NCBI RefSeq assembly: GCF_001431625.1
Contig: NZ_LLXT01000082.1
Coordinates: 1-64,000, forward strand
DNA from: Stenotrophomonas geniculata ATCC 19374 = JCM 13324
GTDB taxonomy: Bacteria; Pseudomonadota; Gammaproteobacteria; Xanthomonadales; Xanthomonadaceae
DNA length: 64,000 bases
Reading direction: 5' to 3'
The notes under the pieces were generated by a model. The model had not been told where the DNA came from. It saw nothing but the letters and a program-made list of their open reading frames with translations, and made no database searches. Made by a program: the position numbers and the translations under genes. Of the stretch, positions 26,970 to 35,287 are shown piece after piece; the first letter of the stretch is position 1, and each line of letters opens with the position of its first letter.

Positions 26970-27554
26970 ATGCGTCCTGCGTTCTTCTGGCTGGCTTTGG
27001 CCCTGCTGCCCACCCTGGCGGTGGCGCAACCCGCGCGTACGCCCAAGGCCAAGGCGCCGGCGCAGGATCCCTTCAGCGAGCTGTTCGATACCGCCTGCAT
27101 GCAGCACATCGGTGCCCCGGCGCGGTTGCAGTCGTTGATGGAATCCAATGAGCTGTCGCCGCTGCAGCCCGCCGAAGCCGCCACGCTGTTGCAGGGGCAA
27201 TCGGGCGTGGCGTGGATGGTGCCTCTGGCCAGTGGCCGCTATGCGGTGAGCTGGGCGGACGATGGCACGTGTACGGTCTACGCCGAAAAGGCCGACGCGG
27301 CGGTCGTGCAGAAGGGATTCGCCCGGTTGGTGCAGGCCGCACCCAAACCGTTGCAGGTGCGATCGCTGCCAGGGCGTGGGCCACTGTCGGCCGATCAGGT
27401 GGCCATCCAGTACGGCTGGGCCACGCCGGGGCAGGCCAAGCTGCAGGTGCGCTTCCGCCTGGTCACGCGGCAGGCGGCCGATGCAGGGGTGCAGGCGATG
27501 GCCTCGGCGGCCCCGGGCGAAGCGATGCTGGAGCAGGGCGCGCCTGGGCCCTGA
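26970..27554 (+). CDS. secreted hypothetical protein
   Basis: A 194-residue protein with a Sec signal peptide (MRPAFFWLALALLPTLAVAQ). The mature part has FSELFDTACMQHIGAPARLQ, then GVAWMVPLASGRYAVSW and TCTVYAEKADAAVVQKGF, with two cysteines that could pair. This layout resembles the family of small exported proteins often labelled NMCC_0638-like, which is a tentative match from memory. GGAA precedes the ATG. No partner genes adjoin closely; function unknown. Confidence 0.75.
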   Translation: MRPAFFWLALALLPTLAVAQPARTPKAKAPAQDPFSELFDTACMQHIGAPARLQSLMESNELSPLQPAEAATLLQGQSGVAWMVPLASGRYAVSWADDGTCTVYAEKADAAVVQKGFARLVQAAPKPLQVRSLPGRGPLSADQVAIQYGWATPGQAKLQVRFRLVTRQAADAGVQAMASAAPGEAMLEQGAPGP

Positions 27555-27603
27555 CAGGGGCCACGCGCGCGATTCAGCCTTTCACGCGGCGTATGGTATA
27601 TCG

Positions 27604-27615
27604 TTTATCGATAAA
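27604..27615. promoter_or_regulatory. palindrome TTTATCGATAAA upstream of the DUF2975-XRE operon
   Basis: A perfect 12-bp palindrome in an AT-rich patch (GTATGGTATATCGTTTATCGATAAATCC) that stands out in GC-rich surroundings, 42 bases before the DUF2975 start. TATGGTATAT just before it may belong to a -10. Position and symmetry suggest the operator of the XRE regulator in the same operon. Confidence 0.5.
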
Positions 27616-27657
27616 TCCACTCCGGGGCGGCGAGGCCACCCCAATGCCGGAGGCCGC

Positions 27658-28206
27658 TTGACCGCTCGTCCCGCCCGCGCCAGACCCGCGCGAGGCTTGT
27701 TCACCCTGGCCCAGGCCGCCGTACAGGCCGTCCGGGCGATGTGCTGGCTGGGCATCCTGGCCGCACTGCTGGCGGTGCCGCTGGTGGCCCACGACCGCCG
27801 CTGGCTGCTCGACAGCGTGCACGACAGCGCCGCCGCCGCCGCGCACGGCAACGACCTGTTCCTGCACTTCTGCCTCGGCCTGGGCGCGATCGTCGCGCTG
27901 CTGGTGCTGTGCCTGCTGTTCCTGCGCCATCTGCTGCGGCTGCTGAAGTCGGCGGCGCGCGAGCGGCCGTTCACCCACGCCAACGCGCAGCGCCTGCAAC
28001 GCATGGCGTGGTTGATGCTGGCGATGGAGCTGCTGTCGATCCTGATCGGCGCTTACGCGGCCTGGATGGGGCCCGACTTCACCTGGATGGAGGTGGGCGG
28101 CGGCATGTCGATCACCGGCCTGGTGGCGGTGCTGATGCTGTTCGTGCTGGCGCGCGTGTTCGCCGTGGGCGCAGCGATGCGCGATGACCTCGATGGTGTC
28201 ATCTGA
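27658..28206 (+). CDS. DUF2975 membrane protein
   Basis: A 182-residue protein with four transmembrane segments (about residues 22-43, 70-95, 118-140 and 150-172). The segment RERPFTHANAQRLQRMAWLML between helices two and three is the DUF2975 hallmark. No ATG fits the frame; TTG at 27658 is preceded by GGAGG, so I take it as start. It overlaps the following XRE gene (TGATG), a pairing common in bacteria and thought to be a membrane protein with its own regulator. The function is not known. Confidence 0.85.
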   Translation: MTARPARARPARGLFTLAQAAVQAVRAMCWLGILAALLAVPLVAHDRRWLLDSVHDSAAAAAHGNDLFLHFCLGLGAIVALLVLCLLFLRHLLRLLKSAARERPFTHANAQRLQRMAWLMLAMELLSILIGAYAAWMGPDFTWMEVGGGMSITGLVAVLMLFVLARVFAVGAAMRDDLDGVI

Positions 28207-28430
28207 TGGCGATTGTCATCACCCTGGACCGCATGCTGCAGGAACGGGGCATGACCCTGTCCGAGCTGGCCGGGCGCATCGACATCACCCTGGCCAACCT
28301 GTCGATCCTGAAAACCGGCAAGGCGCGTGCCATCCGCTTTTCCACCCTGGATGCGATCTGCCGTGAGCTGCAGTGCACGCCCGGTGATCTGCTCGGGCAT
28401 GACCCGACGCAGGCGCAGGACGCTGACTGA
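28206..28430 (+). CDS. small XRE family HTH regulator
   Basis: A 74-residue Cro/C1-type DNA-binding protein consisting only of the helix-turn-helix domain: DRMLQERGMTLSELAGRIDITLANLSILKTGKARAIRFSTL and a closing CRELQCTPGDLLG. It is translationally coupled to the DUF2975 gene (TGATG). This YozG-like type is regularly found with DUF2975. It probably regulates the operon through the palindrome at 27604. Confidence 0.9.
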   Translation: MAIVITLDRMLQERGMTLSELAGRIDITLANLSILKTGKARAIRFSTLDAICRELQCTPGDLLGHDPTQAQDAD

Positions 28431-28473
28431 GTGCTTTCCCTTTTTCCCTACCTACTGACGAAACGGACCTGAA

Positions 28474-30015
28474 ATGGAATGGTTGGCTGACCCCTCGATA
28501 TGGATGGGCCTTGCAACCCTGGTCGTGCTGGAGATCGTTCTCGGCATCGACAACCTGGTGTTCATCGCGATCCTTGCCGACAAGCTTCCGCCGCACCAGC
28601 GTGACCGCGCGCGGGTGATCGGCCTGGCGCTGGCCCTGCTGATGCGGCTGGTGCTGCTGGCCGCGCTGGCCTGGATCATGAAGCTGACCGAGCCGCTGTT
28701 GACGCTGTTCGACCACAGTTTCTCCGGACGCGACCTGATCCTGCTGGGTGGCGGCCTGTTCCTGCTGTTCAAGGGCACCATGGAACTGCATGAGCGGCTG
28801 GAAGGCCGCCAGCACGAGGACAATGGCAAGAAGGTCTACGCCAGCTTCGCGATGGTCGTGGCACAGATCGTGGTACTCGACGCGGTGTTCTCGCTGGACT
28901 CGGTGATCACTGCGGTCGGCATGGTCGACAACCTGGGCGTGATGTACGCCGCGGTGACCATCGCGATGGCATTGATGCTGGTGGCCAGCAAGCCGCTGAC
29001 CCGCTTCGTCAACAAGCATCCCACGGTGGTGGTGCTGTGCCTGGGCTTCCTGCTGATGATCGGTTTCAGCCTGGTGGCCGAGGGCCTGGGCTACAAGATC
29101 CCGAAGGGCTACCTGTACGCGGCCATCGCTTTCTCGATCCTGGTCGAGGCATTCAACCAGTGGGTACGTTTCAACCGCGAGCGCAACGAGCGCCGCCAGC
29201 CGTTCCGCCAACGTACTGCGGATGCGGTGCTGCGCATGCTGGGCGCGCGCCCGACCAATGGCCACGACGACGAAAGTGCTGACGAACACGTCGATGCCGA
29301 AGAGCGCCTGCAGCCGGCCGAGCACGAGATGATCCGCAGCGTGCTGGGGCTGGCGGATCGCCCGGTGTCGAGCGTGATGACTGTGCGCGCCGACGTGCAG
29401 TGGATCGACCTGGCGCGTGGACAGGACGACGTGGTGGCACGCCTGGTGGCATCGCCGCACACCCGCCTGCTGGTCGGCGACGGCGACCTGGACAGCCTGC
29501 GAGGCGTGGTGCAGAGCCGCGACCTGCTGGCCGACCTGCTGCAGGGCAGGCCGCTGCAGCTGGAAGGCAACCTGCGTGAGCCGCAGTACGTGCTGTCCAG
29601 CGCCAGTGCGCTGCAGGCGCTGGAACTGATCCGCCAGCACCCGGTGCCGCTGGCGGTGGCGGTGGACGAGTACGGCAGCGTGGAAGGCCTGGTGACCGCC
29701 AACGACCTGTTGGCGGCCATTGCCGGTGACCTGGTCGACACCCAGGACGAGCGCTATGGCGTGGTCATGCAGGGGGAAGGCCAGTGGGAGGCCGACGGTG
29801 CGCTGACCCTGGACGATCTGCAGCGCCTGGCGGGCGTATCGCTGCCGCGCAGTGCCGACTACATGACCATCTCCGGCCTGGTGCTGGAGCGCCTGGGACG
29901 CCTGCCGGACATCGGTGACGCAGTGGAGATCGCGGATGTACGCATCACCGTACTGGCGATGGAGAAGCGTCGCATTGCCCGCCTGCGCGTGCAGCGCCTC
30001 GACGGAATGGCCTGA
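28474..30015 (+). CDS. TerC family membrane protein with CBS and CorC/HlyC domains
   Basis: A 513-residue inner-membrane protein. Residues 1-235 form the TerC domain with seven hydrophobic segments and conserved acidic pairs ([18 protein letters not shown] and [19 protein letters not shown]). Two CBS repeats follow (about 290-410; [14 protein letters not shown] and [20 protein letters not shown]), then a CorC_HlyC domain to the end. This is the YoaE/YegH architecture. TerC members are linked to metal-ion export or metalation of secreted proteins; the ion here cannot be read. It appears to be transcribed alone. Confidence 0.92.
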   Translation: MEWLADPSIWMGLATLVVLEIVLGIDNLVFIAILADKLPPHQRDRARVIGLALALLMRLVLLAALAWIMKLTEPLLTLFDHSFSGRDLILLGGGLFLLFKGTMELHERLEGRQHEDNGKKVYASFAMVVAQIVVLDAVFSLDSVITAVGMVDNLGVMYAAVTIAMALMLVASKPLTRFVNKHPTVVVLCLGFLLMIGFSLVAEGLGYKIPKGYLYAAIAFSILVEAFNQWVRFNRERNERRQPFRQRTADAVLRMLGARPTNGHDDESADEHVDAEERLQPAEHEMIRSVLGLADRPVSSVMTVRADVQWIDLARGQDDVVARLVASPHTRLLVGDGDLDSLRGVVQSRDLLADLLQGRPLQLEGNLREPQYVLSSASALQALELIRQHPVPLAVAVDEYGSVEGLVTANDLLAAIAGDLVDTQDERYGVVMQGEGQWEADGALTLDDLQRLAGVSLPRSADYMTISGLVLERLGRLPDIGDAVEIADVRITVLAMEKRRIARLRVQRLDGMA

Positions 30016-30028
30016 CCCACCTGTTGCT

Positions 30029-30086
30029 GTACAGCCGAGCCCATGCTCGGCTGCATGTTGAGAAGCCGAGCATGGGCTCGGCTCTA
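30029..30086. repeat. SMAG REP dimer
   Basis: Two inverted copies of the unit GCCGAGCCCATGCTCGGC separated by about ten bases, with GTAC and CTAC at the ends, form a long hairpin of the same class as 31337-31392 and 53526-53585. It lies just after the TerC gene. A weaker stem (GGCCCGC 30095-30101 with GCGGGCC 30115-30121) comes next and may help end transcription. Confidence 0.85.
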
Positions 30087-30136
30087 CACAACACGGCCCG
30101 CAACCGTCACCATGGCGGGCCCGCTTTCCTTCCCGG

Positions 30137-31273
30137 ATGGTTGCAGTGCTGAGTACGATCGGTTTGTTGATGGGCCTGTATGTGGCCTGGCGCCTGTTCT
30201 GGCCGCTGCGCATGCCCATCTGGATGAAAGTCGTGCTGTCACTGCTGTTGGTGGGCGTTGCCGTGCAGCTGCGCATCGTCGCCATGTTCTGGGGCACGAT
30301 GGCCTCGCCCGAGATTCCGAAACTGGCCATCGCCACGCTGGCCACCGGCTCCACGGCGGTGTTGCTGCTGGCGTTGCTGATGCTGGCGCTGGACGTGAGC
30401 CTGCTTGCTTCCCGCCTGCTGCGCTGGCCACGCGCGGTAGCCGCATTGCGCACGCGGAGTCTGCGACCGGCGGCCGGCATGCTGGCCCTGCTGGTCAGTG
30501 GCTACGGCGTCAGCCAGGGCATGGCGGTACCCAAGCCCCGGCAGATCGAGGTGAGCATCGCCGGATTGCCGGCTGCGTTCGACGGCTATCGCGTGCTGCA
30601 GCTGACCGACATCCATGCCAGCCGCCTGCTGACCGGTGACTGGGTGCGCAGGGTGGTGGACCAGAGCAACGCACTGACGCCGGACCTGATCGTGATCACC
30701 GGCGACCTGATCGACGGCAGTGTCGAGGCCCGCCGTGACGACGCGCGTCCACTCGTGGACCTGCGGGCGCCGGACGGCGTCGTCGCCATCACCGGCAACC
30801 ACGAGTATTACGCGCAGTACCAGGCGTGGATGCAGGCGTTTCGCGCGCTGCACATGCAGGTGCTGGAGAACAGCCACATGCAGGTGCGGCGTGGCGATGC
30901 GGCGCTGACCATCGCCGGTGTCACCGACCCGGTGGCGGCACGCTACGGCCTGCCGCTGCCGGATATGGACGCTGCATTGGCTGGCGCCGATCCCTCCGCG
31001 CCGGTGATCCTGCTCGATCATCGCCCACGCAATGCGCGTGAGGCCGCTGCGCGCGGTGTGAAGCTGCAGTTGTCCGGGCATACCCACGGCGGCCAGATCA
31101 TCGGCATGGACCAGCTGGTGAAGCGGGCCAACGGTGGCTATGTCTCCGGGCGTTACGAGGTGGACGGGATGACACTGTACGTGAGCAATGGCGCTGGCCT
31201 GTGGGCCGGATTCCCCGCGCGCATCGGTGTGCCGTCGGAGATCACCCTGATCACCCTGCGCCGCGCCCCGTGA
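30137..31273 (+). CDS. metallophosphoesterase, membrane-anchored
   Basis: A 378-residue protein. The first 150 residues contain about four hydrophobic segments. The calcineurin-like domain has all metal motifs: LTDIHASRLL, ITGDLIDGS, ITGNHEYYAQY, and SGHTHGGQI near the end. This is the YkuE/YaeI-like branch, which includes phospholipid-active enzymes such as lipid phosphodiesterases; the substrate here is unknown. The dimetal catalytic site appears complete. Confidence 0.9.
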   Translation: MVAVLSTIGLLMGLYVAWRLFWPLRMPIWMKVVLSLLLVGVAVQLRIVAMFWGTMASPEIPKLAIATLATGSTAVLLLALLMLALDVSLLASRLLRWPRAVAALRTRSLRPAAGMLALLVSGYGVSQGMAVPKPRQIEVSIAGLPAAFDGYRVLQLTDIHASRLLTGDWVRRVVDQSNALTPDLIVITGDLIDGSVEARRDDARPLVDLRAPDGVVAITGNHEYYAQYQAWMQAFRALHMQVLENSHMQVRRGDAALTIAGVTDPVAARYGLPLPDMDAALAGADPSAPVILLDHRPRNAREAAARGVKLQLSGHTHGGQIIGMDQLVKRANGGYVSGRYEVDGMTLYVSNGAGLWAGFPARIGVPSEITLITLRRAP

Positions 31274-31281
31274 CCTGAAGT

Positions 31282-31392
31282 GGGGTCAGATCCCTTTCCG
31301 CAGGGAATTCGCTGCCTTTCGTGCTGTGATCCCTCTGTAGAGCCGAGCCCATGCTCGGCTGAACCAGAGGCAGCCGAGCATGGGCTCGGCTC
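31282..31392. repeat. GGGGTCAGATCCC element and SMAG REP dimer
   Basis: Between two convergent genes. GGGGTCAGATCCCTTTCC (from 31282), with a short stem TCCCT/AGGGA, is a motif I recognise as recurrent in Xanthomonadaceae intergenic DNA. It is followed by a SMAG pair at 31337-31392: GTAGAGCCGAGCCCATGC and, inverted, GCATGGGCTCGGCTCC. Confidence 0.75.
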
Positions 31393-31409
31393 CAAAGGTA
31401 ACCGCCTCC

Positions 31410-32048
31410 TCAGGAACTCCGCAGCGGCGGCCGCGCATGCGCATCGCGCCGCAGCGACTGCGCCCGCTTGGCGATCGCACGCACCACGACGGCGGTGAAG
31501 AGCAACGCGGAGGGCACCGCGTACCAGAAGTTGCCGGGCACGCGCTTGAAGTACGAATAGGTGAACACTGCGGCGATGATCCACATGCCGGTCACGTGCA
31601 GGCGACGCCACACAGTGGGACCCATGCGGCGGGCGATGCCACGATGTGAGGTGATGGCCAGGGCGAGGATGGCTACATAGCCGATCGTGCCCGGCAGGTT
31701 GGCCAGGGCTGAGCGCGCCGGCCAGAACGCGGGGTTGAGGATGCCGAAGGCGGTGATCGCCACCGCATGCAGCAGGTGCGAGAACGCGAACGACAGGCCG
31801 ACGATGCGACGCTCGCGCAGCAGGAAGCGGGTGAACGGGCCGGGCAGCAGGCTGGCGAACGAGGATGCGGTGAAGGCGACCAGGAACAGCAGGAACGATG
31901 TGCGTGCCGTCACCCGGATCGCCGCGCGGCTGCCCTCGACCACGTCGGGCTGCAGGGTGAACGCCGCCAGTGCGAAGGCGATCAGGACCACGGCGATGGC
32001 CACGAACAGGCGCCAGCCGTGCAGGGAGGACGTATTGGAAACAGCCAT
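31410..32048 (-). CDS. ferric-reductase-like transmembrane protein
   Basis: A 212-residue protein with about six hydrophobic segments and haem-ligand-type histidines (SFAFSHLLHAVAI, ITSHRGIARR and WRRLHVTGMWI), matching the cytochrome b fold of ferric reductases and MsrQ. There are no FAD or NADPH domains, so it would only move electrons across the membrane. No msrP gene is adjacent. It is the last gene of the minus-strand DoxX-DUF692-DUF2063 cluster, 83 bases downstream of the DUF2063 gene with REP hairpins in between, so membership in that operon is plausible but not certain. Confidence 0.82.
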   Translation of the reverse strand: MAVSNTSSLHGWRLFVAIAVVLIAFALAAFTLQPDVVEGSRAAIRVTARTSFLLFLVAFTASSFASLLPGPFTRFLLRERRIVGLSFAFSHLLHAVAITAFGILNPAFWPARSALANLPGTIGYVAILALAITSHRGIARRMGPTVWRRLHVTGMWIIAAVFTYSYFKRVPGNFWYAVPSALLFTAVVVRAIAKRAQSLRRDAHARPPLRSS

Positions 32049-32080
32049 GATCAAACCTCGAATCAGGAAATGGGTGGCAC

Positions 32081-32127
32081 CGGCCTCTGGCCGGCCAAGG
32101 AATGGGGAGTGCCGGCCGCTGGCCGGC
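32081..32127. repeat. GC-rich REP hairpins (CCGGCC type)
   Basis: CCGGCCTCTGGCCGG (from 32080) and GCCGGCCGCTGGCCGGC (32111-32127) are two small palindromes between the DUF2063 and ferric-reductase-like genes. They differ in sequence from the SMAG CATG type and may reduce readthrough or stabilise upstream mRNA. Confidence 0.55.
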
Positions 32128-32131
32128 GCCT

Positions 32132-32866
32132 TCAACAGTCGTTCGGCACAACCAGCACGCCGGCCGCGCACAGCTCGCCCAGCAGCGGAATGCAGGCTGT
32201 GCGTAGTTCGTCGGCGGCCACGCCATGCAGATCGGCCAGTACCTGCAGCGCGTCTTCCGCACGGGCGCCGTCATCGCCGAACGCCGACAGCAGCGCATAT
32301 GCCAGCGGTGAAAGTTCCTGCACCTGCAGGCTGAAGTCACCCAGGCGTCGCAGCAGCAGCAACGTCGGCATCGCGGTAGGCGCACCGTTCTGGCCGGCGT
32401 CCTCATGCACAGGCCACTGGTAGCCCAGCACCCGCACCAGTGGAGACAGCGCCAGCACGCTGCCTGCCTGTGGCGCATGCAATGGCTGCTGGCCGGTGTC
32501 CCGCGCTTCAATGTGCAGTGCCTGCTGCGTGCTTTCGTAATGCGCCAGTTCCGCCACCCAGCCCGGCAGCGCGAGGTCTGCCTGCACGCCCAGCCACGCG
32601 GCGAATTCGCCGGCGATCTGCGGGAACAACGGGGTATGGCAGGCATGCCGCGCGTAGTAGTGCTCCACGGTGTCGCGCCAGCAGGCATCACCCAGTTGCG
32701 CCTGCAGGCGCGGCAGGCTGCCTGCCAGCAGGCTGTCCAGGCTGTCGATGCAGAGGCGGCGGTAGACCGCCATCCGCCGTGCATCGATGCCCTCAGGCGC
32801 GGGCATCGATGGGTCGCGTACATGGTCGGCCCAGCGCTGCTGCAGGGTGGCCAGCGGCTCAGCCAT
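32132..32866 (-). CDS. DUF2063 (HvfC/BufC-like) partner of the DUF692 enzyme
   Basis: A 244-residue protein. The N-terminal DUF2063 domain shows [37 protein letters not shown] and [25 protein letters not shown]-terminal winged-helix-like domain follows ([18 protein letters not shown]). Once annotated as a putative DNA-binding protein, this family is now known as the partner that delivers the precursor peptide to the DUF692 (MNIO) enzyme in HvfABC and bufferin systems. It overlaps the DUF692 gene by eight bases, which supports complex formation. Confidence 0.9.
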   Translation of the reverse strand: MAEPLATLQQRWADHVRDPSMPAPEGIDARRMAVYRRLCIDSLDSLLAGSLPRLQAQLGDACWRDTVEHYYARHACHTPLFPQIAGEFAAWLGVQADLALPGWVAELAHYESTQQALHIEARDTGQQPLHAPQAGSVLALSPLVRVLGYQWPVHEDAGQNGAPTAMPTLLLLRRLGDFSLQVQELSPLAYALLSAFGDDGARAEDALQVLADLHGVAADELRTACIPLLGELCAAGVLVVPNDC

Positions 32867-33704
32867 GGGCCACCTCGGGCAGCAGCACATCGGCCTGCGC
32901 GTGGCGGATCTGCTCCACCTCGGCCAGCAGCTCGGCCAAAGGCGGGAAGTTGAAATCGCGCTCCAGCAGGGTGGGGCGCACGCCGACACGCGCATAGGCT
33001 TCCCCCAGCAGCGCCCAGACCACGCCCTTCACCGGCGCGCCGTGGGTGTCGATCTTGAAGCCATCGTCTTCGTCGAAGTGGCCGGCCACGTGCAGCGAGG
33101 CGACGCGATGCGCCGGCACGCGTGCCAGGAAATCGAAGGCGTCGTAGCCGTTGTTGCAGGCGTTGACGAAGACATTGTTGACGTCCAGCAGCAGGTCGCA
33201 GTCGGCCTCGGCCAGCACTGCAGTGATGAAGTCGATCTCGCTCATGTCCGCGCCTGGCACGGCGTAGTAGGAGATGTTCTCCACGGCGATGCGCCGGCCC
33301 AGTGTGTCCTGCACCTGGCGGATGCGACCGGCAACGTGATGCACGGCCTCGGTGGTGAACGGCAGCGGCAGCAGGTCATAGACATGGCCGCCGGCGGCGC
33401 AGTAGCTCAGGTGTTCGCTGTACAGCTGCACCTGGTGCAGGTCGAGGAACGCGCGGGTCTGCGTCAGCAGGGTGCGGTCCAGCGGGTCCGGCCCTCCCAG
33501 CGACAGCGACAGGCCGTGGCAGGTCAGGCGATGGCGCTCACTCAGCTGGCGCAGCGCGGCGCCGTGGGCACCGCCAACTCCGATCCAGTTATCCGGCGAC
33601 ACTTCGAGGAAGTCGATGGCATCGGCCGGCATCGCCAGCAGTTCATCGATCAGGCCACGGCGCAGGCCGAGACCGGCACTGGCGGAAGGCAGGGGCAAGC
33701 GCAT
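32859..33704 (-). CDS. DUF692 / MNIO multinuclear iron oxidative enzyme (HvfB/BufB-like)
   Basis: A 281-residue TIM-barrel protein of the DUF692 family. Candidate iron ligands are in the expected places: CHGLSLS (H63), SEHLSY (H98), VENISYY (E142), [18 protein letters not shown] (D174 onward), LHVAGHFD (H205, H209), DTHGAPV (H221) and LLERDFN (E249). Family enzymes such as MbnB, HvfB and BufB oxidatively convert cysteines of a precursor peptide into thiazole- or oxazolone-thioamide-type groups that bind copper. The precursor candidate is the gene just upstream, 54 bases away. The modification itself is inferred from family and context. Confidence 0.93.
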   Translation of the reverse strand: MRLPLPSASAGLGLRRGLIDELLAMPADAIDFLEVSPDNWIGVGGAHGAALRQLSERHRLTCHGLSLSLGGPDPLDRTLLTQTRAFLDLHQVQLYSEHLSYCAAGGHVYDLLPLPFTTEAVHHVAGRIRQVQDTLGRRIAVENISYYAVPGADMSEIDFITAVLAEADCDLLLDVNNVFVNACNNGYDAFDFLARVPAHRVASLHVAGHFDEDDGFKIDTHGAPVKGVVWALLGEAYARVGVRPTLLERDFNFPPLAELLAEVEQIRHAQADVLLPEVAHG

Positions 33705-33758
33705 GCGACGGTACTCCAGGGCAGTGGCGCCGCCGTGGCGGCGGCGCCGGGGGGACGA

Positions 33759-34250
33759 TCAGTCGTTGACGCGGGAGAACAGGCCCTTCGGCATCGGTTT
33801 GCCGTTGGCGGTGTAGACACTGCGCAGGTAGTCGTGCGCCTCCTGTTCGCTGATGTAGCCGTCGTGGTCGGTGTCGATGCGGTCGAATTCAGCGGCGCGC
33901 TTGGCCGCCACGGCGTTGAACTCGGCACGCGAGACCCGGCCGTCGTGGTCACGGTCGGTGCGGGCAAACGAAGCGTCGCCGCACTTGCCTTCGCCACACT
34001 GGCCTTCGGCCACCTTGGCCTTGGCGGCAGGCTTGCCAGTGGCGGCCTTGTTGGCGCCGCACTTGCCTTCACCGCACTTGCCTTCACCGCACTTGCCTTC
34101 GGCGGCGGCGCTCATGGCCACGGCACCGATGGCCAGTGGCTGGATCGCGGCCGCCTGGCCGGCCAGCAGCAGGCCACCGGCCAGGGCGATGCCGATGGCG
34201 CCGATGCGCGGCAGACGGGAAGCAGCGGTGTTCTTGGTCGAGACGGACAT
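33759..34250 (-). CDS. secreted EGKCG-repeat RiPP precursor with two EF-hands (HvfA-like)
   Basis: A 163-residue protein with three parts. First, a leader to about residue 35 (hydrophobic IGAIGIALAGGLLLAG, then QAAA). Second, a low-complexity part with five cysteines, each in EG(K/Q)CG: C54, C59, C64, C85 and C90; these motifs match HvfA/bufferin-type precursors in which cysteines are modified by DUF692 enzymes. Third, two canonical EF-hand loops, DRDHDGRVSRAE (99-110) and DTDHDGYISEQE (126-137). AAGGAG precedes the ATG. The gene sits between DoxX and DUF692. Predicted to be a metal-binding periplasmic RiPP, copper through the modified cysteines and calcium through the EF-hands. The EF-hand fusion is the odd feature. 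Confidence 0.88.
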   Translation of the reverse strand: MSVSTKNTAASRLPRIGAIGIALAGGLLLAGQAAAIQPLAIGAVAMSAAAEGKCGEGKCGEGKCGANKAATGKPAAKAKVAEGQCGEGKCGDASFARTDRDHDGRVSRAEFNAVAAKRAAEFDRIDTDHDGYISEQEAHDYLRSVYTANGKPMPKGLFSRVND

Positions 34251-34349
34251 GGTGATGACTCCTTGGATGGGCACGCAGGGCGTGCGGGATGGACGCCGCT
34301 TGAAGGCGACGGAAACGAAGGGAAGAAGCGCGGGAAGGGGTGAAGCGGA

Positions 34350-34994
34350 TCAGGCGTTGCGGCGACGGCGCAGTCGGTAACCCAGCAGCAGGGCACCGCC
34401 GAGTAGTGCGCCACCGAAACCGATACCGGGCAGCAGCGCGGCGACCGGAAGCAGCAGGGCGATCAGGCTCACGCCCCAGCCGAGGCCGTCGTTGCCCGCC
34501 GCGGCGCGCTGCGGGCCGGCCAGCAGGCGGTCCAGGCTGAGTGCACCGCCGCCGTTGAGGATCAGCGGCAGCAGCATGGCCAGGAACAGCAGCGGCAGCT
34601 TGAAGTTGCCGTAGCCCTGGTCGGTGATTGCGTAGCCCTGCCACAGCTCACCCAGGCTGTTCCATTGGTCCGGCCAGTGCACGGCAGCGATGGCAACAAG
34701 GGTCAGCACCCAGAAGATGTAGGCCACCGAGCGCGTGGCCAGGCCCAGCAGCAGCATCACCGCGCCCACCAGTTCCAGCCAGGTGGCCAGCTGCCAGTTG
34801 AGTGACGCAGGCAGGGTGGAGAACGGGAACGGGAAACGTCCTTCCAGGTCGGCGAACCAGTTCTGTCCGGCCAGCTTCTCGCGGCCCGATTCAAAGAACT
34901 CCCAGGCCAGCAGGGCGCGCAGCGCCAATGGCGAGAGCCAGCGGCCGACGGCGTCCAGGCGGGGTGTATACACGGAAGAAGCGGAGCTGATCAT
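34350..34994 (-). CDS. DoxX family membrane protein (HvfX-like)
   Basis: A 214-residue membrane protein of the DoxX family. Hallmarks are [21 protein letters not shown] at the start, [19 protein letters not shown] and [21 protein letters not shown] in the middle, with about five hydrophobic segments and a C-terminal RLRRRRN tail. It is the first gene of the minus-strand cluster, 99 bases ahead of the EF-hand precursor gene. DoxX proteins regularly accompany DUF692/DUF2063 pairs; their exact role, perhaps membrane redox, is not settled. The ATG at 34994 is preceded by GGACAC. Confidence 0.9.
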   Translation of the reverse strand: MISSASSVYTPRLDAVGRWLSPLALRALLAWEFFESGREKLAGQNWFADLEGRFPFPFSTLPASLNWQLATWLELVGAVMLLLGLATRSVAYIFWVLTLVAIAAVHWPDQWNSLGELWQGYAITDQGYGNFKLPLLFLAMLLPLILNGGGALSLDRLLAGPQRAAAGNDGLGWGVSLIALLLPVAALLPGIGFGGALLGGALLLGYRLRRRRNA

Positions 34995-35108
34995 GGGAGT
35001 GTCCTGCGGGCCAGTGGTCGATGGAGGCCATTCCGAGCCACGCAGGTATCGGCAACGTGTGCTGTTGCCCGGGGTTTTGTCAGCGACTGTGGCTGTGTCA
35101 GGGGTTCG

Positions 35109-35213
35109 TACAGTCAGATACAAAGACGCCGCGTCGGGCGTTCGCCGGGCCATGCCCAGCGGCCGAATGTATCCAACTGTAGAAATCTGCCGCCGCCCTA
35201 CAGTCCGGTACAA
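35109..35213. promoter_or_regulatory. three copies of TACAGTNNGRTACA in the divergent promoter region
   Basis: TACAGTCAGATACAA (35109-35123, plus), TACAGTTGGATACA (35168-35181, minus) and TACAGTCCGGTACAA (35199-35213, plus). They lie in the 293-base region between the DoxX-HvfA-like operon and the alpha/beta hydrolase operon. Each holds TACA twice at a ten-base pitch, the direct-repeat layout expected for an OmpR/PhoB-type regulator. No other feature is seen in this interval. Confidence 0.6.
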
Positions 35214-35287
35214 CTCTGCCTCGCAGCGAAACAGCGCCGATACACCCCCAGGCGGAAATGGCCACTCCCAACACCGGAGTGCCACCC

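Noticed and set aside
28285-30480. A 731-codon open frame antisense to the TerC gene
   Set aside because: Spans the TerC gene, a SMAG dimer and part of the phosphoesterase gene; a GC-rich shadow.
31410-32048. Calling this gene msrQ
   Set aside because: Same fold, but no msrP partner is nearby and the gene lies with a DUF692 cluster.
34035-34106. Tandem 15-base repeats as a CRISPR-like or satellite element
   Set aside because: The repeats are in frame and encode the EGKCG motifs of the exported precursor.
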